A stretch of DNA of 64,000 nt, from the NCBI RefSeq assembly GCF_029968035.1, contig NZ_JASCIQ010000005.1, positions 206,683 through 270,682 on the forward strand. Reading direction: 5' to 3'. Each line of letters opens with the position of its first letter. Position 1 is the first letter of the stretch. Source of the stretch: Streptomyces cavernicola. Its GTDB lineage: Bacteria; Actinomycetota; Actinomycetes; Streptomycetales; Streptomycetaceae. The position numbers and the translations under genes were made by a program. Shown in pieces: positions 49,626-60,146 of the stretch. Under the pieces are notes generated by a model that did not search any database, was not told where the DNA came from, and saw only the letters and a list, made by a program, of their open reading frames with translations.

Positions 49626-49655
49626 TCGCGCAGTAGGTCGGGCGGCGATACGACA

Positions 49656-49694
49656 CGAACGGGGTGCCCCTTGTGCGGAGGGGCACCCCGTTCG
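49656..49694. terminator. perfect 16-bp terminator between glpX and WhiB-like gene
   Basis: CGAACGGGGTGCCCCT (49656-49671) and AGGGGCACCCCGTTCG (49679-49694) with a 7-base loop, between convergent genes. Confidence 0.8.
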
Positions 49695-49709
49695 CGTACG
49701 CATCGGGTG

Positions 49710-50123
49710 TCAGCCTGCGGCCGCTATCGCGTCGGTGGGGTGGGCGGCCTTCTTCAGCTCCATGTCGCGGCGCCGGCGCCGGGCGAGGACGACACGGCGC
49801 TCGGCCGCGGTGAGCCCGCCCCACACTCCGTACGGCTCGGGCTGGAGGAGGGCGTGCTCGCGGCACTCGACCATGACGGGGCAGCGGGCGCAGACCCGCT
49901 TCGCGGCTTCCTCGCGGGCCAGGCGGGCGGCGGTGGGCTCTTTGGAGGGGGCGAAGAAGAGGCCCGCCTCGTCCCGGCGGCAGACCGCGTCCGAGTGCCA
50001 AGGCACGTCCTCGTCCCGCGCCGGAGCGTCCTGAGCGCCCCTGGTCTGCGTCGGCACCCGCTGCGTCGGCACCCGCTGAGGAACCACGGCGACCTGCAGG
50101 GACTGATGCGGCGTTTGCGGCAC
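49710..50123 (-). CDS. WhiB-family [4Fe-4S] regulator (WblI-like)
   Basis: A 137-residue Wbl protein. Four cluster cysteines: AVCRRDEAGLFF, then RVCARCPVMVECREHAL (C-x2-C-x5-C). The GVWGG turn (EPYGVWGGLTAAER) and basic LARRRRRDME tail are the sigma/DNA-contacting parts. By position next to glpX and the fumarases it corresponds, from memory, to WblI of S. coelicolor; symbol withheld. An in-frame 15-bp tandem duplication gives RVPTQRVPTQ near the N terminus, which is longer than usual. Confidence 0.9.
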   Translation of the reverse strand: MPQTPHQSLQVAVVPQRVPTQRVPTQTRGAQDAPARDEDVPWHSDAVCRRDEAGLFFAPSKEPTAARLAREEAAKRVCARCPVMVECREHALLQPEPYGVWGGLTAAERRVVLARRRRRDMELKKAAHPTDAIAAAG

Positions 50124-50260
50124 GGTCTACTCCTGACGACGGCTTCGCGAGCGAGAAGAAGGCGACGAAGCAGTCCCTACCCGCTGTACGCGTCCCTATG
50201 CACTGAGTTCCCATGCGGCGACCCGGTCAACTTCCGGCCCTGCCATGGAGGTTGAGGCCC

Positions 50261-50950
50261 TCAGAGGTGCTTACGCAGGTGCTTTCCGACGTGCCGGCCC
50301 ACGTACTTGTGCAGGTCGGCGACGAGCTTGCCGCGCTTGGGCTTCGCCTCGATGTTGCCGAAGACCGAGTACCCGTCGATGAAGACCGTGGGGGCCTGGG
50401 GGTCCTCCGCGGCGAGCGTGTCCACCTCGAAGTTGCCGAAGACGCCGCTGCCCGCGCCGCGCAGCGTGATGTTCTCCGGGACCGTGACCTCGACGTTCCC
50501 GAAGACCGACCAGGCCTTGATGACGACCTGGGGGTACTCGAAGATCGCCTCGGTCAGGTCGATCTCCACGTTCCCGAACACCGCGTACGCGTGCGTCCTG
50601 CGGCCCACGCGCCAGCGGCCCTTGCGGGTGGAGCTGCTGAAGACCGCGACCAGCTTCTCGTCCGGCTCCAGCGGGATCGTGCCGGGCAGGGGCGCGGGGG
50701 CGTGCGGCGCGGGGGCCGGGCGGGGCCGGTGCGCTCCGGGCAAGTCCCTTACGTACGGCTCCAGTTCGGCCAGCGTCTTCGCGCGGTACACGCCGTCGAT
50801 GCGCTCGGCGTGCTCCTCCGCGGTGAGGCGGCCCTCGGCCAGCGCCTCGCGCAGGATGTCCGCCGTGCGGTCACGGTCGGCGTCGGACGCTCGCAGGTCG
50901 GTCGGCTCCGCCGCCGGGGCGGACTGCTGGGGGCGCTTTTCGAGGTCCAC
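50261..50950 (-). CDS. DUF1707 / LiaF-like cell-wall-stress response protein
   Basis: A 229-residue protein with N-terminal DUF1707 ([35 protein letters not shown], residues ~18-55), a Pro/Ala linker, and a C-terminal beta-helical LiaF/DUF2154-like domain built of repeated VFGNVE / VFGNFE / VFGNIE strands. Such proteins are linked with envelope-stress sensing. GTG 50950 lies six bases after TACGCT on the minus strand, so the message is likely leaderless. Confidence 0.87.
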   Translation of the reverse strand: MDLEKRPQQSAPAAEPTDLRASDADRDRTADILREALAEGRLTAEEHAERIDGVYRAKTLAELEPYVRDLPGAHRPRPAPAPHAPAPLPGTIPLEPDEKLVAVFSSSTRKGRWRVGRRTHAYAVFGNVEIDLTEAIFEYPQVVIKAWSVFGNVEVTVPENITLRGAGSGVFGNFEVDTLAAEDPQAPTVFIDGYSVFGNIEAKPKRGKLVADLHKYVGRHVGKHLRKHL

Positions 50951-50956
50951 CCGGCC

Positions 50957-50962
50957 AGCGTA
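50957..50962 (-). promoter_or_regulatory. candidate -10 box for leaderless DUF1707 gene
   Basis: On the minus strand TACGCT-GGCCGG-GTG. Confidence 0.45.
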
Positions 50963-51061
50963 CCCAAACGCGATAGATCGCGACCAGAGGTGCGCAGTAG
51001 CGCGAGGGAACGAACTGAGCCTTACCTCACAGACCCGCCCGCGCCGTCAGGTTCTACGCTG

Positions 51062-51076
51062 GTTGGCGCTGCCAAC
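51062..51076. promoter_or_regulatory. inverted repeat upstream of class I fumarase
   Basis: GTTGGC-GCT-GCCAAC, a perfect 6-bp dyad just downstream of a TACGCT -10-like element (51055-51060) and 41 bp before the fumarase start. Candidate operator. Confidence 0.4.
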
Positions 51077-51116
51077 GGATGCCAGCTGCTACCCGGCCGA
51101 AAGAGGAATGGGCGAG

Positions 51117-52793
<1,677 letters not shown>

Positions 52794-52800
52794 TACGTGT

Positions 52801-52842
52801 GCGGACGGCCCCGGTCACCTCGCGGCGGCCGGGGCCGTCCGC
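52801..52842. terminator. 14-bp hairpin terminator after class I fumarase
   Basis: GCGGACGGCCCCGG (52801-52814) and CCGGGGCCGTCCGC (52829-52842) pair perfectly, immediately after the fumarase stop and before the convergent pseudogene. Confidence 0.75.
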
Positions 52843-52875
52843 TGTTGCAGGACCCACGGGACGTACGGGGACGGG

Positions 52876-53496
52876 TCAGGCGGTGAACCTCTGGGCGGCC
52901 GAGCCGTCGCACTTCTGCAGGCGGATCTGCGACTTGGCGGTGGCCTGGGTCAGGCACATGCCGGTGGCCGCGGCGGGCCGCAGGGTGTCGCCGTCGCGTA
53001 CGAACTTCTGGTGCTGCCCGCCGTGGCAGTTCCAGACGACCAGGCCCGCGCCGGCCGAGTAGGTGTCGTCACCGGTGTCCAGGCAGCGGTCCTGGGTGAG
53101 CCCGGTGATGACGGTCCGGCGGGCCGAGTCGTACCACCAGGTCTGGTTACGGGTGCCCGCGCAGTCCCAGCCGAGGACGCGGGTGCCGTTGGAGCTGACG
53201 GAGCTGTCGACGTCCATGCAGTTGCCGGTGGCGCCGTTCTTCAGCGGCTTGTAGACGTCGTCCCAGGCGAGCGGGAACAGGGTGGGCTTGCCCGAGGAGT
53301 CGACGTCGGCGCAACTGGCCTCCTTGCGCCCGGAGTTGTAGAGCTGGGTGAGGCAGGAGGCGAAGGCGGCGTGGCCGCGCGCGTTGGGGTGGAAGGACTG
53401 GCGCAGCGAGTTCTCGTCCGGCGTGCCCGGCTTGGAGAGGTCGATGAACGCGCCGCGCGCCCAGGTGTCCTCCATGCACACCTCGTGGCCGCACCC
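52876..53496 (-). pseudogene. 3' part of disrupted secreted SGNH hydrolase with ricin-type lectin domain
   Basis: The minus strand keeps the C-terminal block of a SGNH/GDSL hydrolase: CGHEVCMEDTW, then SLRQSFHPNARGHAAFASCL with the catalytic Asp/His region, followed by a ricin B-type beta-trefoil (GNCMDVDSSVSSNG, NQTWWYDS, RCLDTGDD, HQKFV, MCLTQATAKSQIRLQKC, AQRFTA) with the repeated Q-x-W/F pattern. The N-terminal half is found 420 bp away on the same strand (53926-54386), with unrelated sequence between, so the gene is broken. It was probably an extracellular esterase/lipase binding carbohydrate. Confidence 0.8.
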
Positions 53497-53925
53497 TCGT
53501 CGTGAGGCAGTGGCCGAGGCGACCGCGCCGCCGGACCACGCTCAGCACGTGGCACGACGGATTCGCGGCCTGCCGCCTCGAACTCGCACCCCATGCCGCC
53601 TCAAGCGGGCTTGCCGTTGGACTCGGCTGTCGCAGAAGTCCGGGCCGATGGGGCTGGGTTGACGTGCTCCCCCTGCCGAGGCAAGGAGATTCTGGCCCGT
53701 ACCGCGCAGTGCGGCACGACCGTGGCTTTCTGCTTCACCGACCAGTGCCGACGTTGCCGACGGTCTTACCGAGTCTCCACAGACTTTCAGGCGCAAAGGC
53801 CCCGTTCCCGCCCGCCCGGCGGTACCTGACTTAATCAGCGTATCGGACACTGCTGGACCCTGGAGGCCAAACGGCACACTTCCGCCCCGCCCCGAAGCCG
53901 GCGCGCTCAGCAGTCTCAGACAGGC
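53497..53925. other. foreign segment interrupting the SGNH hydrolase gene, possible degraded transposase
   Basis: About 430 bp without hydrolase homology and with less biased codon use. On the plus strand 53600-53829 encodes a Cys-spaced stretch ([12 protein letters not shown], then [13 protein letters not shown]) faintly like the C-rich region of IS1182-type transposases, with no complete gene or clear terminal repeats. It may be an insertion remnant plus deletion of the missing central part of the hydrolase. Confidence 0.35.
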
Positions 53926-54386
53926 CATGACGGCCAACCCGTACACGTTGGTCGCGTACCAAGCGTGTAGGCGCCGGAGCAGGAGACGTTGTAGGTCACG
54001 TCGGCCGGGATGGCGGTCTTGTGGATGGCGGCGTCGGCCGAGCGGTGGCACCAGTTGTCGGGGCCGTTGGTGGGCGGCTCGTAGGTGCCGATGCCCTCGC
54101 CGGAGATCTCGCTGTCGCCGAGCGAGATCAGCGCCGACTTGCGCTCGGACAACGGGCGTTCGGCAGAGTCGCCGTAGAGCTGCGTCGCCTCGGCCGCGCG
54201 GATCTTCTCCAGTTCGGGCGGCAGGGGCGTGGAAGCCTGTTTCGGGGCGGATGGCGTGGCGGCCGACGGTGCGGCCTGGGCGACGGGAGCATGGAGCCCG
54301 ACCAGGGCCGCCGCTGCCGCCGCGAGGACGGCGACGGCGTTCCGTCGGCGGGTGTGCCTGGGTCTTACGCGCTGCGTTCGATGCAT
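53926..54386 (-). pseudogene. 5' part of disrupted secreted SGNH hydrolase
   Basis: Starts with an Arg-rich n-region and a hydrophobic signal peptide ([19 protein letters not shown], cleavage after AQA), then [12 protein letters not shown] carrying the GDS nucleophile serine, [16 protein letters not shown] (block II region) and [10 protein letters not shown], after which the frame runs into unrelated sequence and stops. About 200 central residues that should connect to the 52876-53496 part are missing. Domain order and orientation show both pieces came from one gene. Confidence 0.8.
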
Positions 54387-54508
54387 GCTGTCTCCCCGGG
54401 TTCACTGTTACCCCCGGTATTTACTCGCCGGTAAAGCCGATGGGAATACGCCGAACAAGACAAGTGCTCAACTTTCAAGGCGACTTCGCGACTTCGGAGG
54501 CGACGGAC

Positions 54509-55957
54509 ATGACGAGGGACCAGAGGGCCGACCAGGGCACGGGCGCGGAAACCGGTGCGGCGGGCGCGGGCGAGTACCGCGTCGAGCACGACTCCATGGG
54601 CGAGGTGCGCGTCCCCGCGCACGCCAAGTGGCGCGCCCAGACCCAGCGCGCAGTGGAGAACTTCCCGATCTCCGGACAGCGCCTGGAGCGCGCCCACATC
54701 GAGGCCCTGGCCCGTATCAAGGGCGCGGCCGCGAAGGTCAACGCCGACCTCGGCGTGCTCGACGCGGACCGCGCGCGGGCCATCCAGGAGGCGGCGGAGG
54801 AGGTCGCCGAGGGGCGCTGGGACGCGCACTTCCCCGTCGACGTCTTCCAGACCGGCTCCGGCACCTCGTCCAACATGAACACCAACGAGGTCCTGGCCAC
54901 CCTCGCCACCGAGCGCCTGCCCGAGGGCCGGGACGTCCACCCCAACGACCATGTGAACGCCTCCCAGTCGTCCAACGACGTCTTCCCCTCCTCCATCCAC
55001 ATCGCGGCCACCGCCGCCGTCACCCGCGACCTGATCCCGGCCCTCGACCACCTCGCCGAGGCCCTGGAGCGCAAGTCCGCCGAGTTCGCGGAGGTCGTCA
55101 AGTCCGGCCGTACGCACCTGATGGACGCCACGCCCGTCACCCTCGGCCAGGAGTTCGGCGGGTACGCGGCGCAGGTGCGGTACGGGGTGGAGCGGTTGCG
55201 GTCCGCGCTGCCCCGCCTGGCCGAACTCCCGCTCGGCGGCACGGCCGTGGGCACCGGAATCAACACCCCGGCGGGCTTCTCCGCCGCCGTGATCGCCGAG
55301 GTCGCACGAGCCACGGGCCTGCCCCTGACCGAGGCGCGCGACCACTTCGAGGCGCAGGGCGCACGGGACGGACTCGTCGAGGCGAGCGGGCAGTTGCGGG
55401 TGATCGCGGTCGGCCTGACGAAGATCGCCAACGACCTGCGCTGGATGGCCTCGGGCCCGCGCACCGGCCTCGCCGAGATCAACCTGCCCGATCTGCAGCC
55501 CGGTTCGTCGATCATGCCCGGCAAGGTCAACCCGGTGATCCCGGAGGCGGTCCTGATGGTCGCCGCGCAGGTCGTCGGCAACGACGCGACGGTCGCCACG
55601 GCGGGCGCGGCCGGCAACTTCGAGCTGAACGTGATGCTGCCGGTCCTCGCGAAGAACGTCCTGGAATCGATCCGGCTGCTCGCCAACGCCTCCCGGCTGC
55701 TCGCCGACCGCACCGTCGACGGCATCACCGCCAACGCCGAACGCGCCCGTGAGTACGCCGAGTCGTCGCCGTCCGTCGTGACGCCGCTGAACAAGTACAT
55801 CGGGTACGAGGAGGCCGCGAAGGTGGCGAAGCGGGCGCTTGCCGAGCGGCGGACGATTCGCGAAGTCGTCCTCGACGCGGGGTATGTGGACCGGGGGGAC
55901 CTCACGCTCGAGCAGCTGGACTCGGCGTTGGATGTGCTGCGGATGACACGTCCCTGA
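54509..55957 (+). CDS. fumC: fumarate hydratase class II
   Basis: A 482-residue class II fumarase of the aspartase/fumarase superfamily. [50 protein letters not shown] and the signature [16 protein letters not shown] (with the flexible-loop catalytic serine) are all present. Oxygen-stable counterpart of the class I enzyme nearby. GGAGG eight bases before ATG 54509 sets the start; about 20 extra N-terminal residues are low-complexity. Confidence 0.96.
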   Translation: MTRDQRADQGTGAETGAAGAGEYRVEHDSMGEVRVPAHAKWRAQTQRAVENFPISGQRLERAHIEALARIKGAAAKVNADLGVLDADRARAIQEAAEEVAEGRWDAHFPVDVFQTGSGTSSNMNTNEVLATLATERLPEGRDVHPNDHVNASQSSNDVFPSSIHIAATAAVTRDLIPALDHLAEALERKSAEFAEVVKSGRTHLMDATPVTLGQEFGGYAAQVRYGVERLRSALPRLAELPLGGTAVGTGINTPAGFSAAVIAEVARATGLPLTEARDHFEAQGARDGLVEASGQLRVIAVGLTKIANDLRWMASGPRTGLAEINLPDLQPGSSIMPGKVNPVIPEAVLMVAAQVVGNDATVATAGAAGNFELNVMLPVLAKNVLESIRLLANASRLLADRTVDGITANAERAREYAESSPSVVTPLNKYIGYEEAAKVAKRALAERRTIREVVLDAGYVDRGDLTLEQLDSALDVLRMTRP

Positions 55958-55962
55958 ACGTC

Positions 55963-56035
55963 GGACGGGCTGGAATCTGCCCGCAGGCACGCACCGGCTG
56001 AATATGCCCGCAGGCACCGGACGGGCTGATTCCTG
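55963..56035 (+). repeat. ~27-bp tandem repeat after fumC
   Basis: Units of CCGGCTGAATATGCCCGCAG type: 55963-55990, 55991-56017 and a partial third to 56035. Related to the CGCCGGAGGGGCTGAAT elements elsewhere in the window. Confidence 0.65.
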
Positions 56036-56051
56036 TTCCCGCCCCGCGCTC

Positions 56052-56057
56052 TAGCAT
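56052..56057 (+). promoter_or_regulatory. candidate -10 box for leaderless DUF402 gene
   Basis: TAGCAT-N6-ATG, with no ribosome-binding site before the start at 56064. Confidence 0.45.
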
Positions 56058-56063
56058 CTGTGC

Positions 56064-56726
56064 ATGACAGACAAGACGAGCGGACACTGGGCCCCCGGAA
56101 CCCCCGTCCTGTGGCGGTACCGGGACAACGCGAGCCCTCGGTTCCACATCTGCCGCCCCGTCACCGTCGTCCAGGACACCGACGAGCTTCTCGCGGTCTG
56201 GCTCGCGCCGGGCACCGAGTGCGTCAAGCCCGTGCTCGCGGACGGCACCTCGGTCCACGAGGAGCCGCTGGCCACCCGGTACACAAAGCCGCGCACCGTC
56301 CGCCGCGACCGCTGGTTCGGCACCGGCGTGCTCAAACTGGCCAGGCCCGGCGAGCCCTGGTCCGTGTGGCTGTTCTGGGAGCCGGGCTGGCGGTTCCGGA
56401 GCTGGTACGTGAACCTTGAGCAGCCGCGCACCCGTTGGTCGGGCGGCACCGACTCCGAGGATCACTTTTTGGACATCTCCGTGCGCCCGGACCGCAGTTG
56501 GCGCTGGCACGACGAGGACGAGTTCGCGCAGGCCCAGCGCGACGGCCTGATGAGCGCCCGGAAAGCACGTGCGGTGCGGTCGGCGGGCCGGGCCGCGGTC
56601 GAGGCGATCGAACGCTGGGGCCCGCCGTTCACCTCCGGCTGGGAGGAATGGCGTCCCGATCCGGAGTGGAATGTGCCGGTCCTGCCGGTGGACTGGGATC
56701 GTACGCCCGCGCATGTGTCCCCATGA
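56064..56726 (+). CDS. DUF402-domain protein
   Basis: A 220-residue protein with a DUF402 fold: PVLWRYRDNASPRFHICRPVTVVQD, then SVWLFWEPGWRFRSWYVNLEQP and HFLDISVRPDRSWRWHDEDEF, the conserved acidic DxxxxDEDEF-type segment. DUF402 proteins include nucleoside phosphatase-like enzymes (e.g. Staphylococcus Ntdp) whose metal-binding acids match this segment, so a nucleotide phosphatase activity is possible but unproven. Likely leaderless. The family commonly follows fumC in Streptomyces. Confidence 0.82.
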   Translation: MTDKTSGHWAPGTPVLWRYRDNASPRFHICRPVTVVQDTDELLAVWLAPGTECVKPVLADGTSVHEEPLATRYTKPRTVRRDRWFGTGVLKLARPGEPWSVWLFWEPGWRFRSWYVNLEQPRTRWSGGTDSEDHFLDISVRPDRSWRWHDEDEFAQAQRDGLMSARKARAVRSAGRAAVEAIERWGPPFTSGWEEWRPDPEWNVPVLPVDWDRTPAHVSP

Positions 56727-56731
56727 GACCC

Positions 56732-56762
56732 TTGCTGCGCCCCCATGGTCCAAACGTAGGAT
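56732..56762 (+). promoter_or_regulatory. promoter of methyltransferase-phosphatase pair
   Basis: TTGCTG (56732-56737), 19-bp spacer, TAGGAT (56757-56762); the -10 is a typical Streptomyces vegetative box. Confidence 0.4.
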
Positions 56763-56858
56763 CGTCGTCCACAAGGGCGCGTAGTGCGGCGCGGAGCGGA
56801 GCCAACTGACCTGGTCTTCGGCTGTTCTGACCGTACGTCACCGAGGGGCGGCAGGGAC

Positions 56859-57530
56859 GTGAGCGAAGGGTACGAGGGGCACGGCGGCGCCGCGCCGGAC
56901 CGTGCCGGGCAGGCCGAGGCCTTCGACGCCATCGGCGCGCGGTACGACGACGCCTTCCCGCACAAGGAGGGGCAGCTCGCCGCCGGCGAGTGGCTCGCCA
57001 AGACGCTGCCGCCCGGCTCCCGGGTGCTCGACGTGGGCTGCGGCACCGGACTGCCCACGGCGCGACAGCTCGTGGACGCCGGGCACACCGTGGTCGGCGT
57101 GGACCTGTCGCGGACGATGCTGGACCTCGCGCGCCGGCACGTGCCCGAGGGCGAGTTCCACCAGCGGGACATCGCCGCACTGCGGTCCGAAGGGCCGGAC
57201 GGGCTCGGCGAGTTCGACGGCGTCACCTGCTTCTTCACGCTGCTCATGCTGCCGCGCGCGGAGATCCCGCACGCGCTCGCGACGCTGCGCTCGCTGCTGC
57301 GCCCCGGTGGCCTGCTTTCGCTGTCGATGGTCGAGGCCGACCTCGACGACACGGCGATCCCGTTCCTCGGCGAGACGATCCGGGTATCGGGATTCCGGCA
57401 GGACGCCCTGCGCCAGGTCGTGCGCGCCGCAGGCCTGGACATCGCCGGGGAGGACTCGTACGCGTACGAACCGTCCGGACCCGGCGCCCCTCCCGAACAC
57501 CAGCTGTTCCTCAACTGCCGACGCGCGTGA
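56859..57530 (+). CDS. class I SAM-dependent methyltransferase
   Basis: A 223-residue methyltransferase. Motif I is VLDVGCGTGLPTARQLVDAG, motif II region VVGVDLSRTMLDLARRH, then FDGVTCFFTLLMLPRAEIP (motif IV) and LLRPGGLLSLSMVEAD (motif VI). Substrate unknown. GTG 56859 follows CAGGGA; the longer frame from 56784 lacks homology. It lies 67 bp before the phosphatase gene and may share its message. Confidence 0.88.
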   Translation: MSEGYEGHGGAAPDRAGQAEAFDAIGARYDDAFPHKEGQLAAGEWLAKTLPPGSRVLDVGCGTGLPTARQLVDAGHTVVGVDLSRTMLDLARRHVPEGEFHQRDIAALRSEGPDGLGEFDGVTCFFTLLMLPRAEIPHALATLRSLLRPGGLLSLSMVEADLDDTAIPFLGETIRVSGFRQDALRQVVRAAGLDIAGEDSYAYEPSGPGAPPEHQLFLNCRRA

Positions 57531-57597
57531 GGCACATCGCAGGCACCCACCCTCGGCGCGCGCCGCGCGCAGCCCCGGACGGACGGATTCGAAACGC

Positions 57598-59829
57598 GTG
57601 ACGGAGCACCCCACCTCCCACGAGGGCCGGCAGGCCAGAGCTGCCCGGCCCCACGCCCCCGCGGACCCACGCGGGGCGCTGCTGCGTTCCCCGGACTCCG
57701 CCGAAGGGCCGGACAACCCGGGCCGCGGTGACGGCGCGGACTCCCCCGGCGTGCGGCCCGCCGAGCACCCCGGCGCGGCCACGCCCCAGGCCGCCGCCTT
57801 ACCGTCCCAGAGCCGGCCCGGCGACGACGGCGAGCACCACAAGACCGGCCCCGCCGACAGCCCCGCACCGGACGCGCACCGCCCGCGCCCCGGCCAACTC
57901 CCCGTGCCCCCGGCCCGGATGGGCGAGCCGGGCGGCGGGCGCGGCCCGGCCGCCGGGCACCCCGGGCCCCCGCCCGCCGGGCTCCCCGGCGGCTCCGCCG
58001 CGCCCTCGGACGGCCGGTCCGACGGAGTGCCGCCGGCCCCGCCCGTACCGCCCGCCCCGCCCTCCGGCGACGGCGGCGCGGCCCGGCACGGCGGGGACCG
58101 GCTGCGGTTCGTGGGCGCGGCGACCCGCAGGATCGCCCGCGGTCTGGACCTCGACGAGATCGTGATGGGCCTGTGCCGGGCGACGGTGCCCACGTTCTCC
58201 GACGCGATCCTCGTCTACCTCCGCGACCCGCTCCCGGTCGGCGACGAGCGGCCGGTCGGCCCCGTCGTGCTGCGGCTGCGCCGCACCGACCGGATACCCG
58301 ACGAGATGGACGACACCGTCTCCGACGGCAGCGGCTTCCTGCTGCCCCCGCTGTCCGAGCCGACCCCGACACCCACGCCGACGCTCCAGCTCCGCTGGAA
58401 CCGGGGCGAGCCCAACGCCGCCGAGCTGTGCGAGGTGCGCACCGGCGGCGCGCTCGCCGAGGTGCTCCGCGGCGTCCGGCCGGTCTTCGGCGACACCCCC
58501 GCGGCCTGCGCCGCACTGCCCGAACTCCTCGGCGAGGAGCACGCGTTGCCCGAGGGCCGGCGCGCGATCCTCGCCCCGCTGCGCGGCCGGCGGCGGGTGA
58601 TCGGCGCGGCCGTGTTCCTGCGCCGCCCGGAGCGCGCCGCGTTCGAGCCGGACGACCTGCTCGTCGCCGCCCAGCTCGCCACGCACACCGCGCTCGGCAT
58701 CGACAAGGCCGTCCTCTACGGCCGCGAGGCGTACATCGCGGACGAGCTGCAGCGCACCATGCTCCCCGAGACGCTGCCGCAGCCCACCGGCGTCCGCCTC
58801 GCCAGCCGGTACCTCCCGGCCGCCGAGACCGCCCGCGTCGGCGGCGACTGGTACGACGCGATCCCGCTGCCCGGCAGCCGCGTCGCCCTGGTCGTCGGCG
58901 ACGTCATGGGCCACTCCATGACCTCGGCCGCGATCATGGGCCAACTCCGCACCACCGCCCAGACCTTGGCCGGCCTCGACCTGCCCCCGCAGGAGGTCCT
59001 GCACCACCTCGACGAACAGGCCCAGCGCCTCGGCAGCGACCGCATGGCCACCTGCCTGTACGCGGTCTACGACCCGGTGGCGCACCGCATCACCATCGCC
59101 AACGCCGGCCACCCGCCGCCCGTGCTCCTGCACATCGGCGGGCGCGCGGAGGTCCTGCGGGTGCCGGCCGGGGCGCCGATCGGGGTCGGCGGGGTCGACT
59201 TCGAGGCCGTCGAGCTGGACGCCCCCGCGGGCGCGACGCTGCTGCTCTACACCGACGGCCTGGTCGAGTCGCGGCTCCGGGACGTGTGGACCGGCATCGA
59301 GCAGCTCCGCGAACGGCTCGCCGCCACCGCCGAGTTGACCGGCCCCGACCACGCGCCGCCCCTCGAAGCGCTCTGCGACGAGGTCCTCGACATGCTCGGC
59401 CCCGGTGACCGGGACGACGACATCGCGCTGCTCGCCGCCCGCTTCGACGGCATCGCGCCCAGCGACGTCGCGTACTGGCAGCTGGACCCGGAGGACTCCG
59501 CGCCGAGCCGCGCCCGGCGGCTGGCGCGGCGTGCGCTCGCCGCGTGGGACCTGGAGGACCTCACCGATTCGGTGGAGCTGCTCGTCAGCGAGGTCGTGAC
59601 GAACGCGGTCCGCTATGCCTCGCGGCCGATCACGCTGCGGCTGCTCCGTACGGACGTGCTGCGCTGCGAAGTCGGCGACGACGTGCCGCAGTTGCCGCGG
59701 CTGCGGCAGGCGCGGGCCACGGACGAGGGCGGCCGCGGCCTGTACCTGGTCAACCGGCTCGCCCGGCGGTGGGGGGCGACTCGGTTGTCCACGGGCAAGG
59801 TGGTGTGGTTCGAGCTGAACCGGGGGTGA
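57598..59829 (+). CDS. RsbU-type PP2C phosphatase with GAF and RsbW-like kinase domains
   Basis: A 743-residue multidomain signalling protein. Residues ~1-160 are Pro/Gly/Ala-rich and disordered; ~165-360 a GAF sensor (ATRRIARGLDLDEIVMGLCRA to FEPDDLLVAAQLATHTALGID); ~375-620 a SpoIIE/PP2C phosphatase (GGDWYDAIPL, VVGDVMGHSM, LYTDGLVESR, GDRDDDIALL); ~640-743 a HATPase_c anti-sigma-kinase domain (VSEVVTNAVRYA, GGRGLYLVNRLARRWG). It likely dephosphorylates an anti-anti-sigma factor and may also bind it. Start GTG 57598 is tentative. Confidence 0.88.
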   Translation: MTEHPTSHEGRQARAARPHAPADPRGALLRSPDSAEGPDNPGRGDGADSPGVRPAEHPGAATPQAAALPSQSRPGDDGEHHKTGPADSPAPDAHRPRPGQLPVPPARMGEPGGGRGPAAGHPGPPPAGLPGGSAAPSDGRSDGVPPAPPVPPAPPSGDGGAARHGGDRLRFVGAATRRIARGLDLDEIVMGLCRATVPTFSDAILVYLRDPLPVGDERPVGPVVLRLRRTDRIPDEMDDTVSDGSGFLLPPLSEPTPTPTPTLQLRWNRGEPNAAELCEVRTGGALAEVLRGVRPVFGDTPAACAALPELLGEEHALPEGRRAILAPLRGRRRVIGAAVFLRRPERAAFEPDDLLVAAQLATHTALGIDKAVLYGREAYIADELQRTMLPETLPQPTGVRLASRYLPAAETARVGGDWYDAIPLPGSRVALVVGDVMGHSMTSAAIMGQLRTTAQTLAGLDLPPQEVLHHLDEQAQRLGSDRMATCLYAVYDPVAHRITIANAGHPPPVLLHIGGRAEVLRVPAGAPIGVGGVDFEAVELDAPAGATLLLYTDGLVESRLRDVWTGIEQLRERLAATAELTGPDHAPPLEALCDEVLDMLGPGDRDDDIALLAARFDGIAPSDVAYWQLDPEDSAPSRARRLARRALAAWDLEDLTDSVELLVSEVVTNAVRYASRPITLRLLRTDVLRCEVGDDVPQLPRLRQARATDEGGRGLYLVNRLARRWGATRLSTGKVVWFELNRG

Positions 59830-60146
59830 GTCGGGGTGGTTCCGGACCACTCCCCGCCCCGTCGACTTGGGCGCCGTCGATTTGATCCCCTCCCCGCCCC
59901 TTCCCGAAAGCCGGCGGCAGCTTCGGGGGCCAGCCCCCGGACCCCCGCTCCTCAAACGCCGGAGGGGCTGAATTTGCGGGCTGGGGCGGGATGCACGGCC
60001 CCGATAGGGGCGCGGGGAACTGCGCGACCAGCCACGACGGCGCAGCAGCCGAACAACAACCGGGGCCCGGGGCGAAGCCCCGAAGCCGTCCGCTGAGGAC
60101 TTTCGGGAAGGGGCGGGTAGGGGAAAGCCCCCGCAGGGGCCAACCC
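59830..60146. repeat. intergenic repeat block between phosphatase and PBP genes
   Basis: 317 bp without a gene. Contains CGCCGGAGGGGCTGAATTTG (59957-59976), GGGGCGCGGGGAACTGCGCG (60007-60026) followed by the ACCAGCCACGACGGCGCAGCAG segment, GGGGCGAAGCCCC, and two CTTCCCGAAAG / CTTTCGGGAAGG arms (~59900 and ~60100) that could pair across the whole block. Confidence 0.65.

Noticed and set aside
53593..53829. Cys-rich plus-strand frame as a real small gene
   Set aside because: No ribosome-binding site, no stop-to-start logic with neighbours, and it lies in the segment that disrupts the SGNH hydrolase; at most a transposase remnant.
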